A stretch of DNA of 64,000 bases from Mycobacterium florentinum. GTDB lineage: Bacteria; Actinomycetota; Actinomycetes; Mycobacteriales; Mycobacteriaceae. Below are positions 1-8,180 of this stretch, in pieces. Where the stretch lies: assembly GCF_010730355.1 (NCBI RefSeq), contig NZ_AP022576.1, positions 2,046,001 through 2,110,000 on the forward strand, in the 5' to 3' direction. The notes beneath the pieces were generated by a model. It was not told where the DNA came from. It did not search any database and worked only from the letters and a program-made list of their open reading frames with translations. The position numbers were made by a program, and so were the translations under genes. The first letter of the stretch is position 1. Each line of letters starts with the position of its first letter.

Positions 1-1000
1 CTTCGGGGATCAGCGGCGCGGCGAATTGGAACACATGGATTTGGCCCGGCCACACCTGCACTTCGACTGGCACGCCTGCGGTGGCCAGTCGTTGGGCCGC
101 CAGCTGTGCGTCGTGGAGCAGCACCTCACTACCGGACACATGGATCAACGTGGGTGGAAGGCCGGGTTCGATGTGATCGAGTGGCTCGTAGAGCGCATCG
201 GGATGCCCAGTGGCGTCGCGGTGTGCTGCGGCGCGGGTGATCAAGCGGTGGAAGGCGTCGAAGGCTCTGGGCGCAAACATCGCATCCGAGCCGATGTTGG
301 GGTGGGTCGTCTTGGGTTGTGTGGCCAGTTGCAGCAGCGGTGACATGGCCACCAGCGCCGCCGGTTGCTCATCGCACTCGAGCAGGCGTTGGGCCAGCGC
401 CAGCGCCAGGTAGCCGCCGGCGGAATCGCCGGCCAGCACGATCTGGTCGGGTTGATAACCTTTTCGGCGCAACCATCGGTAGCCGTCGTAGCAGTCGTCG
501 ATCGCGTCGCTGATCGAATGTTGCGGAATCTTACGGTAATTGGGTACCAGCACAGGGCTGTCGGCGAACCTGGACAGCGTGCTCACCAGCCGGCCATGCG
601 AGTAGGCGCCGCAGGTGAGGAAGGCCCCGCCATGCAGATACAGCACGACCCGGCGGGTGCCGTCGGCCGGTAGCACTCCGGCGGCGCGGATTAGCTGCGC
701 GGTGCAATGCGCCAGCGCGATGCCGGCGCGCACCGTGCCCGGTGGCGGCGTGACGGCGCGGGCGGCGATCTCGACGACGCCCCAGGGCCACGGCGCCGAG
801 GGCAGGTAGCTGCCCACACTCAAGGTGGGCCGGATCATCAGGCGGGCGCTCAGCCAGGCGATGCGACCGGCCATGCTCGGACCGTCCTGGACGACGTCGA
901 CGACGGCGCCCGCGCGGTATGAGTGCCGCCGAGCTTTTCGTGCCCCGGCTGCTCTTAGACCGGGGCGCGGTGAACCCCACACCGTGGCGGGTGCGCTCAT
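1..1000 (-). CDS. alpha/beta hydrolase, HSL-type esterase/lipase (3' end cut by window)
   Basis: The gene reads leftward from ATG 1000 and is still open at base 1, so its last few residues are missing. It is a hormone-sensitive-lipase-type carboxylesterase: the oxyanion-hole motif YLHGGAF lies near residues 121-127, the nucleophile elbow GDSAGG near 191-196, and the histidine motif WPGQIHVF near the visible end. The usual acid position reads SGSEVLLHD, so Glu may replace the common Asp; this is inference. About 110 residues precede the HGG motif, as in mycobacterial Lip proteins. The substrate (short-chain ester or lipid) is unknown. In-frame TGA at 1012-1014 makes ATG 1000 the first usable start. 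The strong Shine-Dalgarno at 1030-1035 serves a tiny overlapping leader frame better than this ATG. Confidence 0.85.
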   Translation of the reverse strand, partial: MSAPATVWGSPRPGLRAAGARKARRHSYRAGAVVDVVQDGPSMAGRIAWLSARLMIRPTLSVGSYLPSAPWPWGVVEIAARAVTPPPGTVRAGIALAHCTAQLIRAAGVLPADGTRRVVLYLHGGAFLTCGAYSHGRLVSTLSRFADSPVLVPNYRKIPQHSISDAIDDCYDGYRWLRRKGYQPDQIVLAGDSAGGYLALALAQRLLECDEQPAALVAMSPLLQLATQPKTTHPNIGSDAMFAPRAFDAFHRLITRAAAHRDATGHPDALYEPLDHIEPGLPPTLIHVSGSEVLLHDAQLAAQRLATAGVPVEVQVWPGQIHVFQFAAPLIPE

Positions 1001-1036
1001 GTCAATACTTCCGGACCGGGCTCATCGTGCCCTCCG

Positions 1037-1297
1037 TTAGTTGAGGGACGGCCCGCATGCCTCGCAGAGGCGGGCGCTCTGCAGGTCACGGCGCTCCCAG
1101 ACGGCGGCTCGTCCCCGGGCCAAAGTTCTCCGGCTTCGCCTGCCCGCGTAGGCCATCGACCCGGCCGCGACCACGGATCCCGCACAAACGGCGGCGGCGA
1201 TACCGAATTCGACTGGCTGACCGTTGATCAACATGAGGGCCGCGTAATCTCCGGACACCACGGCCGCGAACAGCGAGGTAACCCGTATTCGGGTCAT
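1037..1297 (-). CDS. small membrane protein, unknown function
   Basis: An 86-residue protein with two hydrophobic segments (about residues 7-22 and 31-51), then a basic Arg-rich tail ending in a Cys-x-x-Cys-like pair (LCEACG). Its ATG overlaps the stop of the upstream gene in an ATGA arrangement at 1294-1297, so the two are almost certainly co-translated. I do not recognise a family. The pairing with a cysteine-rich soluble partner suggests a membrane-tethered metal or redox role, which is inference only. Confidence 0.6.
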   Translation of the reverse strand: MTRIRVTSLFAAVVSGDYAALMLINGQPVEFGIAAAVCAGSVVAAGSMAYAGRRSRRTLARGRAAVWERRDLQSARLCEACGPSLN

Positions 1298-1650
1298 GAT
1301 TTCGGCCCCTCGGGCCCGATCGGCCGCACAGCGAAAACGCTGCGCAAATATCCAGTGGGGCGCCCGCAGGTGGTGCACACCGGGCGGGTGCCCCATCTGG
1401 ACGCCACAGCCCGTTTGTCGCCCACATAGGTCGCCATCGCCCATTGCACGGTAGCCAGACAGTCTTGACAGAGCGTCTCGACGAGGTCGCCATCTGGGCT
1501 TAGCCCCATCTGGTCGCATCCGTCGACGGCGTGGATCTCGGCGATGGCCACCGCCGGCGCACCGCATGTACTGCCGCTCGGCACCCGCTGGGCGCTACAG
1601 ATGGGCTGTAGCGCATGAAGTTGATCCTCGATCGCCGGGATGGCGTCCAT
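1294..1650 (-). CDS. zinc-ribbon-like small protein, unknown function
   Basis: A 118-residue soluble protein. The start is ATG 1650, because GGAAAGGAG sits just upstream; an upstream in-frame extension to 1785 is Arg-rich and lacks a ribosome site. The C-terminal half has two Cys-x-x-Cys knuckles (LCQDCL and VCTTCG) about 33 residues apart, typical of a zinc ribbon or rubredoxin-like metal site. Three more Cys lie in the N-terminal half. It is coupled to the small membrane protein downstream. A degenerate copy of the recurrent palindrome (TCACCCGGGCGA, 1977-1988) lies about 330 bp upstream. The function is not recognisable. Confidence 0.6.
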   Translation of the reverse strand: MDAIPAIEDQLHALQPICSAQRVPSGSTCGAPAVAIAEIHAVDGCDQMGLSPDGDLVETLCQDCLATVQWAMATYVGDKRAVASRWGTRPVCTTCGRPTGYLRSVFAVRPIGPEGPKS

Positions 1651-1976
1651 CGCGGCATCTCCTTTCCAATGCGCCCAATGCCGTACAAAGGCGGCCGCGT
1701 CACGCAATCGATGCGGCAGCCGCGCTGTTCGCGCGGGGGCTGATCCGTATTCGGCAGGCGCGCGTTGAAATCGTCGACGCTTCATCTGGTTTCTCCAATT
1801 TGTTGCGATGGCGTTCCGCGGTGATCAACGCAGCCACCGGCATCGCGACCCGTTGCTCGCTTGTGGGGACCCGAACACAGATTTGAAAAACATGGCCGGC
1901 TCCACCCGTCCGCTCGACATCTGTTAAGCGAGCATCAAGCGATGTGGGATGAGCGGTCATCACCCGGCGAACTGAT

Positions 1977-1988
1977 TCACCCGGGCGA
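1977..1988. promoter_or_regulatory. variant of recurrent operator TCACCCGGGTGA
   Basis: The sequence TCACCCGGGCGA differs by one base from the perfect palindrome seen at 15906, 18610 and 23520. It lies upstream of the coupled small genes ending at 1037. The long distance (about 327 bp) to the ATG makes this the weakest member of the set. Confidence 0.35.
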
Positions 1989-2321
1989 TTTGGCGCACGA
2001 CCAGCGAGGGAGGACTCCATTTATTGTTTCGGCAACGGCGATTAGAGGAAGAAACGCCCGGAAACCGGGGCCGCTAGGAAACGAAGCCGCAAATGTTCAC
2101 GCGCTTCCTTGAAAGCGATCGCCCTTTCGACAAAGAGGTGCCTGCAGATGGGCTGCCCGCAATGGCACCCGCGGTGGGCCGAGTTCACACGTGGCGCCCG
2201 ATTTGTCGAGACGGCGGGCATGCTGCGAATCGGAAGCGGTCAGCGGTTCATCGCGCTGCCTCAGAGACTTGCGCGACGGTTCGCGAGAATGATCGTCAGC
2301 CAATGCTTTTGGACATACAAA

Positions 2322-2336
2322 CATAGCGGTGCTATG
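2322..2336. promoter_or_regulatory. inverted repeat CATAGC-GGT-GCTATG
   Basis: A perfect 6-bp dyad with a 3-bp spacer, directly followed by CCATAGC, which repeats one half-site. It lies about 50 bp beyond the stop of the AcoR-like gene in a less GC-rich stretch. It could be an operator or a short RNA hairpin. There is no U-tract, so it is not a classical terminator. Confidence 0.3.
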
Positions 2337-2386
2337 CCATAGCGTAGTCAAGACTCTGGGCGCCCGTCACCAAACCGCTTGGCAGA

Positions 2387-4162
2387 TCAGGCGATTCCGT
2401 AATCCCGCATCTTGCGATAGATCGTCGCCCGCGACATCCCCAAGGCTATCGCCGCCTGCAGCTTGTTGTTGGCGTTGTCCTCCAAGCTGCGGACGATGGC
2501 GTCTCGCTCAAGCGCCTCCAGCTGGGTGAGCTTGCGCTTCGCAAGCGATCGACACTCCGGCGGCAGCTTGTCGGCACCGATAACGCCTGAACGTTGTCGC
2601 GCAACGGTTTCCGCGACAACCCGCCGCAACTGTGCCACGTTGCCCGGCCAGGGAAGCTTACTGAGTTGACGCATCGCATCGGCTCCAAGGCGCACATCAG
2701 CGCCGGAGGTCAGCTCGCGCAACAGGAACGGCACCAGTACTTCGATGTCCTCAATCCGGTGTCGCAGCGCGGGCACGGCCACGGTGTGGGTAAACAGTGG
2801 CAGCAGCAGCTCAACCTTCGGTGAAGGCGCCGACGAACTCATCGTCGCTGCGATCCATCCGCGACTCGCACGCGATTGCAGCACCGGAACGACCGCTGCC
2901 AGCGTTCCCTCGTCGATGCAATCCACGTCGGAAATCACCGCGGCAAAGTCGTCGCCATCGGTTTGCGTCACGATCTCGGCGACGAAAAGCGCTGGCGTCG
3001 ATATTGTTTCAGCCCGGATTACCCGCACCGTCTTTGTCGGATGGACGTACTGTGCGACGGCTTGAGCCAACTTGGCTCGTCCCGATCCCCTCTCGCCCTC
3101 GAGCAGTACCCAATCTCGGTCTCGACAACATCGCTCGACCTGCTCACAGCTGCGTCGCCATGCGCTGCTGCGCCCAACGAGGCCAGGAACGTGCGACGCG
3201 ACCGATTGGCGAATCCCGACACGGGAAGCTGTCGCTTCGGTCGGCAGGTGCACATGGAAAACGACGTTTGTCCTGCCACGGACCTCCGCATGGTCGACGA
3301 CAGAGATGTTGGCCGTAGTTCCACTCGGCAGCACCGCCAGCGGCTGTCGCGTGGCCGTGGTGTGAAGCAGATCCGAGGCGTGTTCGAGCAGAGCGATTTG
3401 GTCATTGATGTCGAGTGTCTGGCGCAGGAACCGGTTCATCAGCAACACGTCGCCACCGATCGCCAGCACACCGAGCGGGAATCGTCGCGCCTGGTCGCGA
3501 TACGCCCGCAGAAGAGCGATCTCACTCGCGTGGGCCGACTCTTGCAGCCGGTCCTCGATCTGGCTGCCCAGGCTCTTGACCAACGGCAACAAGACCGGAT
3601 TCGAGCGGCTGGCCCAGCAGGTGAGATCAACGATTCCGACGATCTTCTGGGTTATCGGGTCACGGATTGGCGCACCAGCGCAGGCAAGCTCGACCAGCGG
3701 CCCAACGAAATGCTCGCCTCCACGAATGAACACGGGGCGCCCGATCTCGAGCGCCGTGCCGATCCCGTTCGTACCGGCGAATTCCTCGGCGTAGCTGTAG
3801 CCGGGGGCAAGGCTCACCGAATCCAGTGCCTCCATGAAGGCCCCTTCGGAAGCTGAGCGTTCGATCACTACGCCGTCGGCCGAGGTGAGGATGACCGACA
3901 TTGCCTCGGTGGTCACGTCCTGCGTGATCCCCCGTAGCACAGGCTCTGCGGCGTGAACTAGTCGCGAGCCGGTATCCGGCTGCCGAACAAAGGGCAAATC
4001 GAGCCGGTCGGGGTGAACCCGCATCGCCTGGGACCGACGCCAGGAGTCCAGCACGCCGGAGGGCAAGGCATCCGCCGCCAAGGACCCCTCGCACAGAAAC
4101 CGTTCCCGCACCCGCCGAACGTCGGTTTCGACGTCGGCCCGCAAACTCATCGACGCATGCAC
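2387..4162 (-). CDS. AcoR-like transcriptional regulator (GAF, degenerate AAA+, Fis-type HTH)
   Basis: A 591-residue regulator laid out like AcoR/NtrC-family activators: an N-terminal GAF-type sensory region (about 70-200), a central AAA+-like region (about 320-520) and a C-terminal Fis-type helix-turn-helix (about 545-590, ending GMSRATIYRKMRDYGIA). The AAA+ core is degenerate: the Walker A reads GERGSGRA with Arg for the invariant Lys, the Walker B acidic pair is broken (ISDVD), and no GAFTGA sigma-54 contact loop is visible. Mycobacteria lack RpoN, so it should act on ordinary sigma-70-type promoters; that is family knowledge. The start is GTG 4162, preceded by GGAGCGAG; ATG 4150 is an alternative. 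Its ligand and targets are unknown. It is divergent from the LAL regulator to its right. Confidence 0.85.
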   Translation of the reverse strand: MHASMSLRADVETDVRRVRERFLCEGSLAADALPSGVLDSWRRSQAMRVHPDRLDLPFVRQPDTGSRLVHAAEPVLRGITQDVTTEAMSVILTSADGVVIERSASEGAFMEALDSVSLAPGYSYAEEFAGTNGIGTALEIGRPVFIRGGEHFVGPLVELACAGAPIRDPITQKIVGIVDLTCWASRSNPVLLPLVKSLGSQIEDRLQESAHASEIALLRAYRDQARRFPLGVLAIGGDVLLMNRFLRQTLDINDQIALLEHASDLLHTTATRQPLAVLPSGTTANISVVDHAEVRGRTNVVFHVHLPTEATASRVGIRQSVASHVPGLVGRSSAWRRSCEQVERCCRDRDWVLLEGERGSGRAKLAQAVAQYVHPTKTVRVIRAETISTPALFVAEIVTQTDGDDFAAVISDVDCIDEGTLAAVVPVLQSRASRGWIAATMSSSAPSPKVELLLPLFTHTVAVPALRHRIEDIEVLVPFLLRELTSGADVRLGADAMRQLSKLPWPGNVAQLRRVVAETVARQRSGVIGADKLPPECRSLAKRKLTQLEALERDAIVRSLEDNANNKLQAAIALGMSRATIYRKMRDYGIA

Positions 4163-4215
4163 CTCGCTCCGACCGCGCGGTGCAGCCCGCCCCCGAATAC
4201 CGGCGTCCTTTGGTT

Positions 4216-4330
4216 GAAACGCGCAAGCCTGCTCAGAATGAGGTGTTCAGTATACGTCCGCGGCGGTGTCATGTGTCACGTCAGTTAATCACCGGACCGG
4301 ACGACATGACGGGTACGCAGGCAGCGGCAT
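4216..4330. repeat. leader repeat copy A (upstream of first LAL regulator)
   Basis: Shares GGCGGTGTCATG (4262-4273) and CACCGGACCGGA (4291-4302) with copy B at 7508-7618. The upstream half also aligns with copies B and C, with tandem GA(R)ACGC-like half-sites. Reading along the plus strand it ends an open frame in RGGVM-xxx-S then TAA, as copy B does. It may be a promoter/operator block or the 3' end of a small leader gene. Confidence 0.5.
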
Positions 4331-4397
4331 CTGGGGATCTTCCACAACTCCGTTGCGGAGAAAGATGCGACCATCTGCGTGCCATGGACCTGATTGG

Positions 4398-4455
4398 CCA
4401 GTATCACCTGAGCAAAGTTTTTACCAAGCTTGGCGTCAGCTGACGCAGCCAGCTG
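4398..4455 (+). pseudogene. decayed 3' end of a LuxR/LAL regulator gene
   Basis: About 57 bp match the extreme 3' end of the neighbouring LAL gene (7213-7270) with only 8 mismatches, about 86% identity. It encodes the recognition-helix stretch YHLSKVFTKLG. Where the intact gene has a Ser codon TCA, this copy has TGA. Sequence before it does not match, so only the last helix survives. It looks like the relic of a deleted tandem regulator gene. Confidence 0.7.
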
Positions 4456-4576
4456 CAGACGGCATTTCGCTAGCGTCGCCGCAGCGCAGACGCACGTCGC
4501 GGGCTTTGGCGCGGCCCGGCTCAGCGAAGAGCGCGCATTCGTCAGCGGCGGCGACTAGTGCGACTATTTGGGTGAA

Positions 4577-7276
4577 ATGGAGCTGATCGACCGATTCGCC
4601 GAGCGCACCCTGCTCGACTCAGTGCTGCACGACGCCGGGTCGGGCCAAAGCCGGGTACTTGTCCTCCACGGTGATCCGGGCGTCGGCAAGTCGGCGTTGA
4701 CGGACTATGTGGCACAGCAGGCCGGGGGCTGCCGAGTGGTCCGCGCCGCCGGCGTCGAATCCGAGATGGAACTCGCCTTTGCTGCGCTACACCAGCTGTG
4801 CGCACCGCTGCTGGATCGCCTCGACCACATCCCGGCACCGCAGCGGGATGCACTGAACATCGCATTCGGGATGAGCGCGGGCCCCGCTCCCGACCGGCTG
4901 GTGATCGGGCTCGCCGTGCTGAGCCTGTTTTCCGATGCCGCTGAGGACCGGCCTTTGGTCTGCTTGATCGACGACCTGCAGTGGCTCGATAACGCCTCAG
5001 CGCAGATACTCGGATTTCTGGCCCGACGACTGGCCGTCGAACCGGTGGCTTTGATCATGGCGACACGCGTCATCAAGCCAGAACTGGCCAAGTTGCCGAG
5101 TCTGGAAGTCGGCGGACTACGCGACGGAGATGCCCGGGCGCTGCTGGACCGAGCGTGGGCCGCGCCGTTGGATGAGCGGGTCCGTGATCAGCTGGTCGCG
5201 GAGACGCGCGGCAATCCGCTTGCACTCATGGAGCTACCTCGCGGACTCGCAGATAACGAGCTGGCCGGCGGATTCGGGATGCCCAGTGCGCTAAGGCTTT
5301 CCAGTCGCATCGAAGAGAGCTTTCAGCGCCGCACGGCCGCTTTGCCCGAGGAGACCAGACGACTGCTGCTGATCGCGGCCGCCGAGCCGACCGGCGACCC
5401 AATCCTATTGTGGCGAGCGGCCGGCCAGCTTGACATTGGCACCGACGCCGCCGCACCCGCTACCGAGGATGGGTTGGTCGACTTCGGTACCCGAGTGCGA
5501 TTCCGACATCCGCTGGTGCGTTCGGCCATATACCAGTCTGCGCCCGTTCAAGACAAACGGACGGTGCACCGCGCCTTGGCCGATGTGACAGATCCGGATA
5601 GCGAACCCGACCGCCGCGCCTGGCATCGGGCCGAGGCGACCGCCGGACCGGACGAGGACGTCGCCGAAGAACTCGAGCGCTCGGCCGACCGCGCCCAGGC
5701 ACGCGGAGGATTCGCAGCGGCGGCCGCTTTCCTCGAACGCGCGACCATGCTGACGCTGGAACCTGCTCAACGGAGTGCGCGGGCGTTGGCCGCAGCGTCG
5801 GCAAAGGTGCGAGCGGGTGCCTTCGACGCGGCGGTGCATCTTCTCGCCGTGGCCGACGCCGGGCCGCTCAGCGATTTGCAGCACGCCCACGCCGACCTGA
5901 TCCGCGCACAGTTGGCCTTCGTCACCAACCGGGGCAGCGATGCACCACCACTGCTGCTCAAGGCCGCCCAACGGCTTGAGCCCATCGATGACGCGCTCTG
6001 CCGCGCGACTTACCTGGAGGCGCTGGGCGCGGCGATGTTCGCCGCCCGGTTGGCAGTAGGTGGCGGCGTTCTCGAAATCGCGCGCGCGGCTGAAGCGGCT
6101 CCGCAGCCGGCAACCCCGCGCCTGGCCGACCTGCTTCTCGATGGTTTTGGCGCATACTTCACCGGCGGATATGCGGCGGGTGTGCCGCCTTTGCGCCGTG
6201 CGGTCAAGGCTGCCCGCCGAAAAAAGTCTGCCGACGACAAGCTGCGTTGGCTTTGGCTGGCTGGTATCGCCGCATTGCACGTCTGGGATGACGAGAGCTG
6301 GGATATCGTCTCGGCGCATCACATCGACCTGGCCCGCGCCGCCGGAGCGCTGACTGAGCTGCCGTTCGCGTTGATTTCGCGTGCGGTGATGTTGCTGTTT
6401 GTCGGCGAATTGAGCGCTGCCGAATCGCTGATTCACGAAACTGAAACGATCACCGAGGTGACTGGCGACACCGTCGTCGCTCCCCGCGCCGTGTTGGGCC
6501 TCGCCGCATTTCGCGGCCGCGAAGGCGAGGCATCGATGTTGATCGGCGCCATCACGAAAGACGTCATACGGCGCGGCGAAGGGGTCGGGCTGACCATTGC
6601 CGAGTGGGCGGAGGCGGTCCTCAACAACGGCCTCGCCAACTACGACAAAGCGATGACCGCCGCGCAGCGCGCCGCCGAACACCCTACTGACATCGGCGTA
6701 TCGGCTTGGGGAACGGTCGAGCTGGTTGAGGCTGCCGCGCGCAACGGTGCGCCGGACATCGCGGCCGGCGCCCTCGCGCGGCTCTGCGAAATGACCCGCA
6801 CCAGTGGCACCGATTGGGCGCTGGGCATCGAGGCACGCTCCCGCGCGCTACTCGCCGCCGACGCCGAACCGTTGTATTGCGAGGCGATTGAGCGCCTTGC
6901 CCGCACCCGCCTGCGCGTCGAACTGGCCCGCACCCACCTGCTCTACGGCGAATGGCTGCGACGACAGCGCCGCCGCACCGACGCACGAGTACAACTACGC
7001 ACCGCCCACGACATGTTCGACACCATGGGCATGGCCGCCTTCGCCGAACGGGCCCGCCGCGAGCTGCTGGCCACCGGCGAAACCGCTCGATCACGCACAC
7101 CCACCACCAGCGCCCAACTCACCCCGCAAGAAGAACAGGTCGCGCGGCTCGCCGCAGCGGGACTGACCAACCCCGAAATCGGCGCGCGCCTTTTCATCAG
7201 TGCCAAAACGGTCCAATATCACCTGAGCAAAGTCTTCACCAAACTCGGCATCACCTCACGCAGCCAGCTTCCTTGA
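4577..7276 (+). CDS. LuxR-family LAL-type ATPase transcriptional regulator
   Basis: An 899-residue LAL regulator. The N-terminal STAND-type ATPase has Walker A GDPGVGKSAL (near residues 34-43) and Walker B VCLIDDLQWLD (near 131-141). A long, helical, Ala-rich TPR-like middle follows. The C-terminal LuxR helix-turn-helix begins at LTPQEEQVARLAAAGLTNPE and ends SRSQLP. Proteins of this build bind ATP and a small effector or protein and activate target promoters. ATG 4577 follows GGGTGA closely; TTG 4568 is an in-frame alternative. The 414-bp gap shared with the divergent AcoR-like gene holds leader repeat A and a relic of another LAL gene. The inducer is unknown. Confidence 0.9.
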   Translation: MELIDRFAERTLLDSVLHDAGSGQSRVLVLHGDPGVGKSALTDYVAQQAGGCRVVRAAGVESEMELAFAALHQLCAPLLDRLDHIPAPQRDALNIAFGMSAGPAPDRLVIGLAVLSLFSDAAEDRPLVCLIDDLQWLDNASAQILGFLARRLAVEPVALIMATRVIKPELAKLPSLEVGGLRDGDARALLDRAWAAPLDERVRDQLVAETRGNPLALMELPRGLADNELAGGFGMPSALRLSSRIEESFQRRTAALPEETRRLLLIAAAEPTGDPILLWRAAGQLDIGTDAAAPATEDGLVDFGTRVRFRHPLVRSAIYQSAPVQDKRTVHRALADVTDPDSEPDRRAWHRAEATAGPDEDVAEELERSADRAQARGGFAAAAAFLERATMLTLEPAQRSARALAAASAKVRAGAFDAAVHLLAVADAGPLSDLQHAHADLIRAQLAFVTNRGSDAPPLLLKAAQRLEPIDDALCRATYLEALGAAMFAARLAVGGGVLEIARAAEAAPQPATPRLADLLLDGFGAYFTGGYAAGVPPLRRAVKAARRKKSADDKLRWLWLAGIAALHVWDDESWDIVSAHHIDLARAAGALTELPFALISRAVMLLFVGELSAAESLIHETETITEVTGDTVVAPRAVLGLAAFRGREGEASMLIGAITKDVIRRGEGVGLTIAEWAEAVLNNGLANYDKAMTAAQRAAEHPTDIGVSAWGTVELVEAAARNGAPDIAAGALARLCEMTRTSGTDWALGIEARSRALLAADAEPLYCEAIERLARTRLRVELARTHLLYGEWLRRQRRRTDARVQLRTAHDMFDTMGMAAFAERARRELLATGETARSRTPTTSAQLTPQEEQVARLAAAGLTNPEIGARLFISAKTVQYHLSKVFTKLGITSRSQLP

Positions 7277-7740
7277 CCTGCCTAGGGATACACGTGGGCA
7301 CCGGCGCGCCGCCATTGACCAGCCAGTCTGGCGGACGGCGACCAATGACTAGTCAATGTGCTAGGTGCACCGACTAGGCATCGGCCGATGCGAACGCGGA
7401 ACACCCTGTCGCATCCTTTGCTCATTAACGAAATCCTTGCTCGAGACGGGCCGACGAATCGTCTACTACGCCGACGTCGAGGCCAAGGGAGGAAACGTGT
7501 CTCAGTTTGAGACGCTCACTCACCTCATGTTGAGACGCTCACTTGCCGCCCGCGGCGGTGTCATGGATCTCGACAGCTAATACACCGGACCGGATCGGAA
7601 GAGTGACGGGGAGGCAGCGACGGCACACGCCGTCGATCACGAAGGCGGCTCGGCTGTAAGGAGATCCGACGCCGCCCATCCCGGCAAAAGCACCCGATGC
7701 GGCGCAACAACCAAATGTGACCAGCGAAAGGCATGGGGGA
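7277..7740. other. intergenic region carrying leader repeat B
   Basis: A 464-bp gap between the first LAL gene and a small gene. A 71-codon frame (7365-7580) ends in the repeat-B peptide LRRSLAARGGVM, but the rest looks non-coding and its start lacks a ribosome site. A TAAGGAGATC stretch at about 7658 resembles a ribosome site without a following start. Repeat B is the only structured element I can support. Confidence 0.4.
7508..7618. repeat. leader repeat copy B with tandem GAGACGCTCACT half-sites
   Basis: Contains two exact GAGACGCTCACT repeats 23 bp apart (starts 7509 and 7532), then CGCGGCGGTGTCATG and CACCGGACCGGA. The same layout recurs at 8076-8155 and, more diverged, at 4216-4330. 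Repeats about two helical turns apart suit a dimeric activator site. The codon-biased differences between B and C also suggest a short coding region. Confidence 0.5.
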
Positions 7741-7953
7741 ATGACTGTCTATCAGCTGACCGATCGCCTACATGGCCGTACCGTATGCGTCCAAGCAGAT
7801 CGCATCGCGCCGACGGTGGCCTCATGGCTGGCCGAGTTGGGCGCCTGCAGTCCATTGGCAGAAGAACTCAGCCGAGCCGTGCGCGACGGTGACTGGCCTG
7901 CAACATACGGCATAGCCGACTATCTGTCGGTCAAAGTCCAGGTAGCAGCATGA
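7741..7953 (+). CDS. small acidic protein upstream of LAL regulator, unknown function
   Basis: A 70-residue protein with even mycobacterial codon use, two Cys, no membrane segment and no recognisable family. ATG 7741 directly follows GGGGGA; GTG 7717 in the same frame would add eight residues and is possible. Its stop overlaps the start of the following open frame (ATGA at 7950-7953), and that frame's stop overlaps the GTG of the second LAL gene, so all three may form a coupled leader operon. It could be a regulator partner or sensor, which is inference. Confidence 0.5.
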   Translation: MTVYQLTDRLHGRTVCVQADRIAPTVASWLAELGACSPLAEELSRAVRDGDWPATYGIADYLSVKVQVAA

Positions 7954-8180
7954 CATCGCGGTCGGTTGCTGCCGAGTTGGGATGGGACAGGCCCAAACGC
8001 GCTGTCCACGAGACTCCATTCGGCTTGCGGCAGTCTGGGACCACCGATGTCCGGTACTGGGTGGGGCGCGATCTGCAGACGCTTTTTGCCCTCATGCTGC
8101 GACGCTTACTCGCCGCCCTGGGCGGTGTCATGGGTCGCCGGAGCCAATACACCGATGCAAAAAGGGGAGAAATACGGTGA
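7950..8180 (+). CDS. possible coupled leader gene before second LAL regulator
   Basis: A 76-codon frame joined by ATGA to the small gene before it and by GTGA to the LAL gene after it. Its last third is repeat C and reads LMLRRLLAALGGVM, matching the peptide LMLRRSLAARGGVM from repeat B. Between B and C several codon differences are synonymous, including TTG/CTG and AGA/CGA, which favours translation. Against it: the N-terminal part resembles nothing and copy A is weakly conserved. It may be a regulatory leader rather than a functional protein. Confidence 0.35.
   Translation: MTSRSVAAELGWDRPKRAVHETPFGLRQSGTTDVRYWVGRDLQTLFALMLRRLLAALGGVMGRRSQYTDAKRGEIR
8076..8155. repeat. leader repeat copy C (directly upstream of second LAL regulator)
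   Basis: Aligns without gaps to repeat B over the GACGCT half-sites and GGCGGTGTCATG (8121-8132), then on to AATACACCG. It ends about 20 bp before the GTG start of the LAL gene. The CACCGGACCGGA block of copies A and B is cut short here. Confidence 0.5.

Larger units (their letters stand above)
1651..2386. other. 736-bp intergenic region without a convincing gene
   Basis: Short frames exist on both strands but none has a good ribosome site plus a plausible protein. The stretch holds the variant palindrome at 1977-1988, a nearby half-like copy TCACCCGGCGA at 1960-1970, and a separate dyad at 2322-2336. It separates two leftward transcription units, so it probably carries the promoter of the gene starting at 1650 and the 3' end of the AcoR-like gene's transcript. 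Confidence 0.5.

Noticed and set aside
2093..2351. Overlapping 77-84-codon frames on both strands
   Set aside because: No ribosome sites, no recognisable motifs and unusual composition. Treated as intergenic.
2876..3856. 326-codon plus-strand frame
   Set aside because: It is antisense to the AcoR-like gene, which has clear domains and a ribosome site. The frame has low-complexity composition typical of a shadow.
5405..6682. 425-codon minus-strand frame
   Set aside because: Antisense to the first LAL gene. It lacks any family motif and has no ribosome site.
7365..7580. 71-codon frame ending in repeat B as a full gene
   Set aside because: No ribosome site at its start, and only its 3' third resembles another frame. 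Kept as a repeat.
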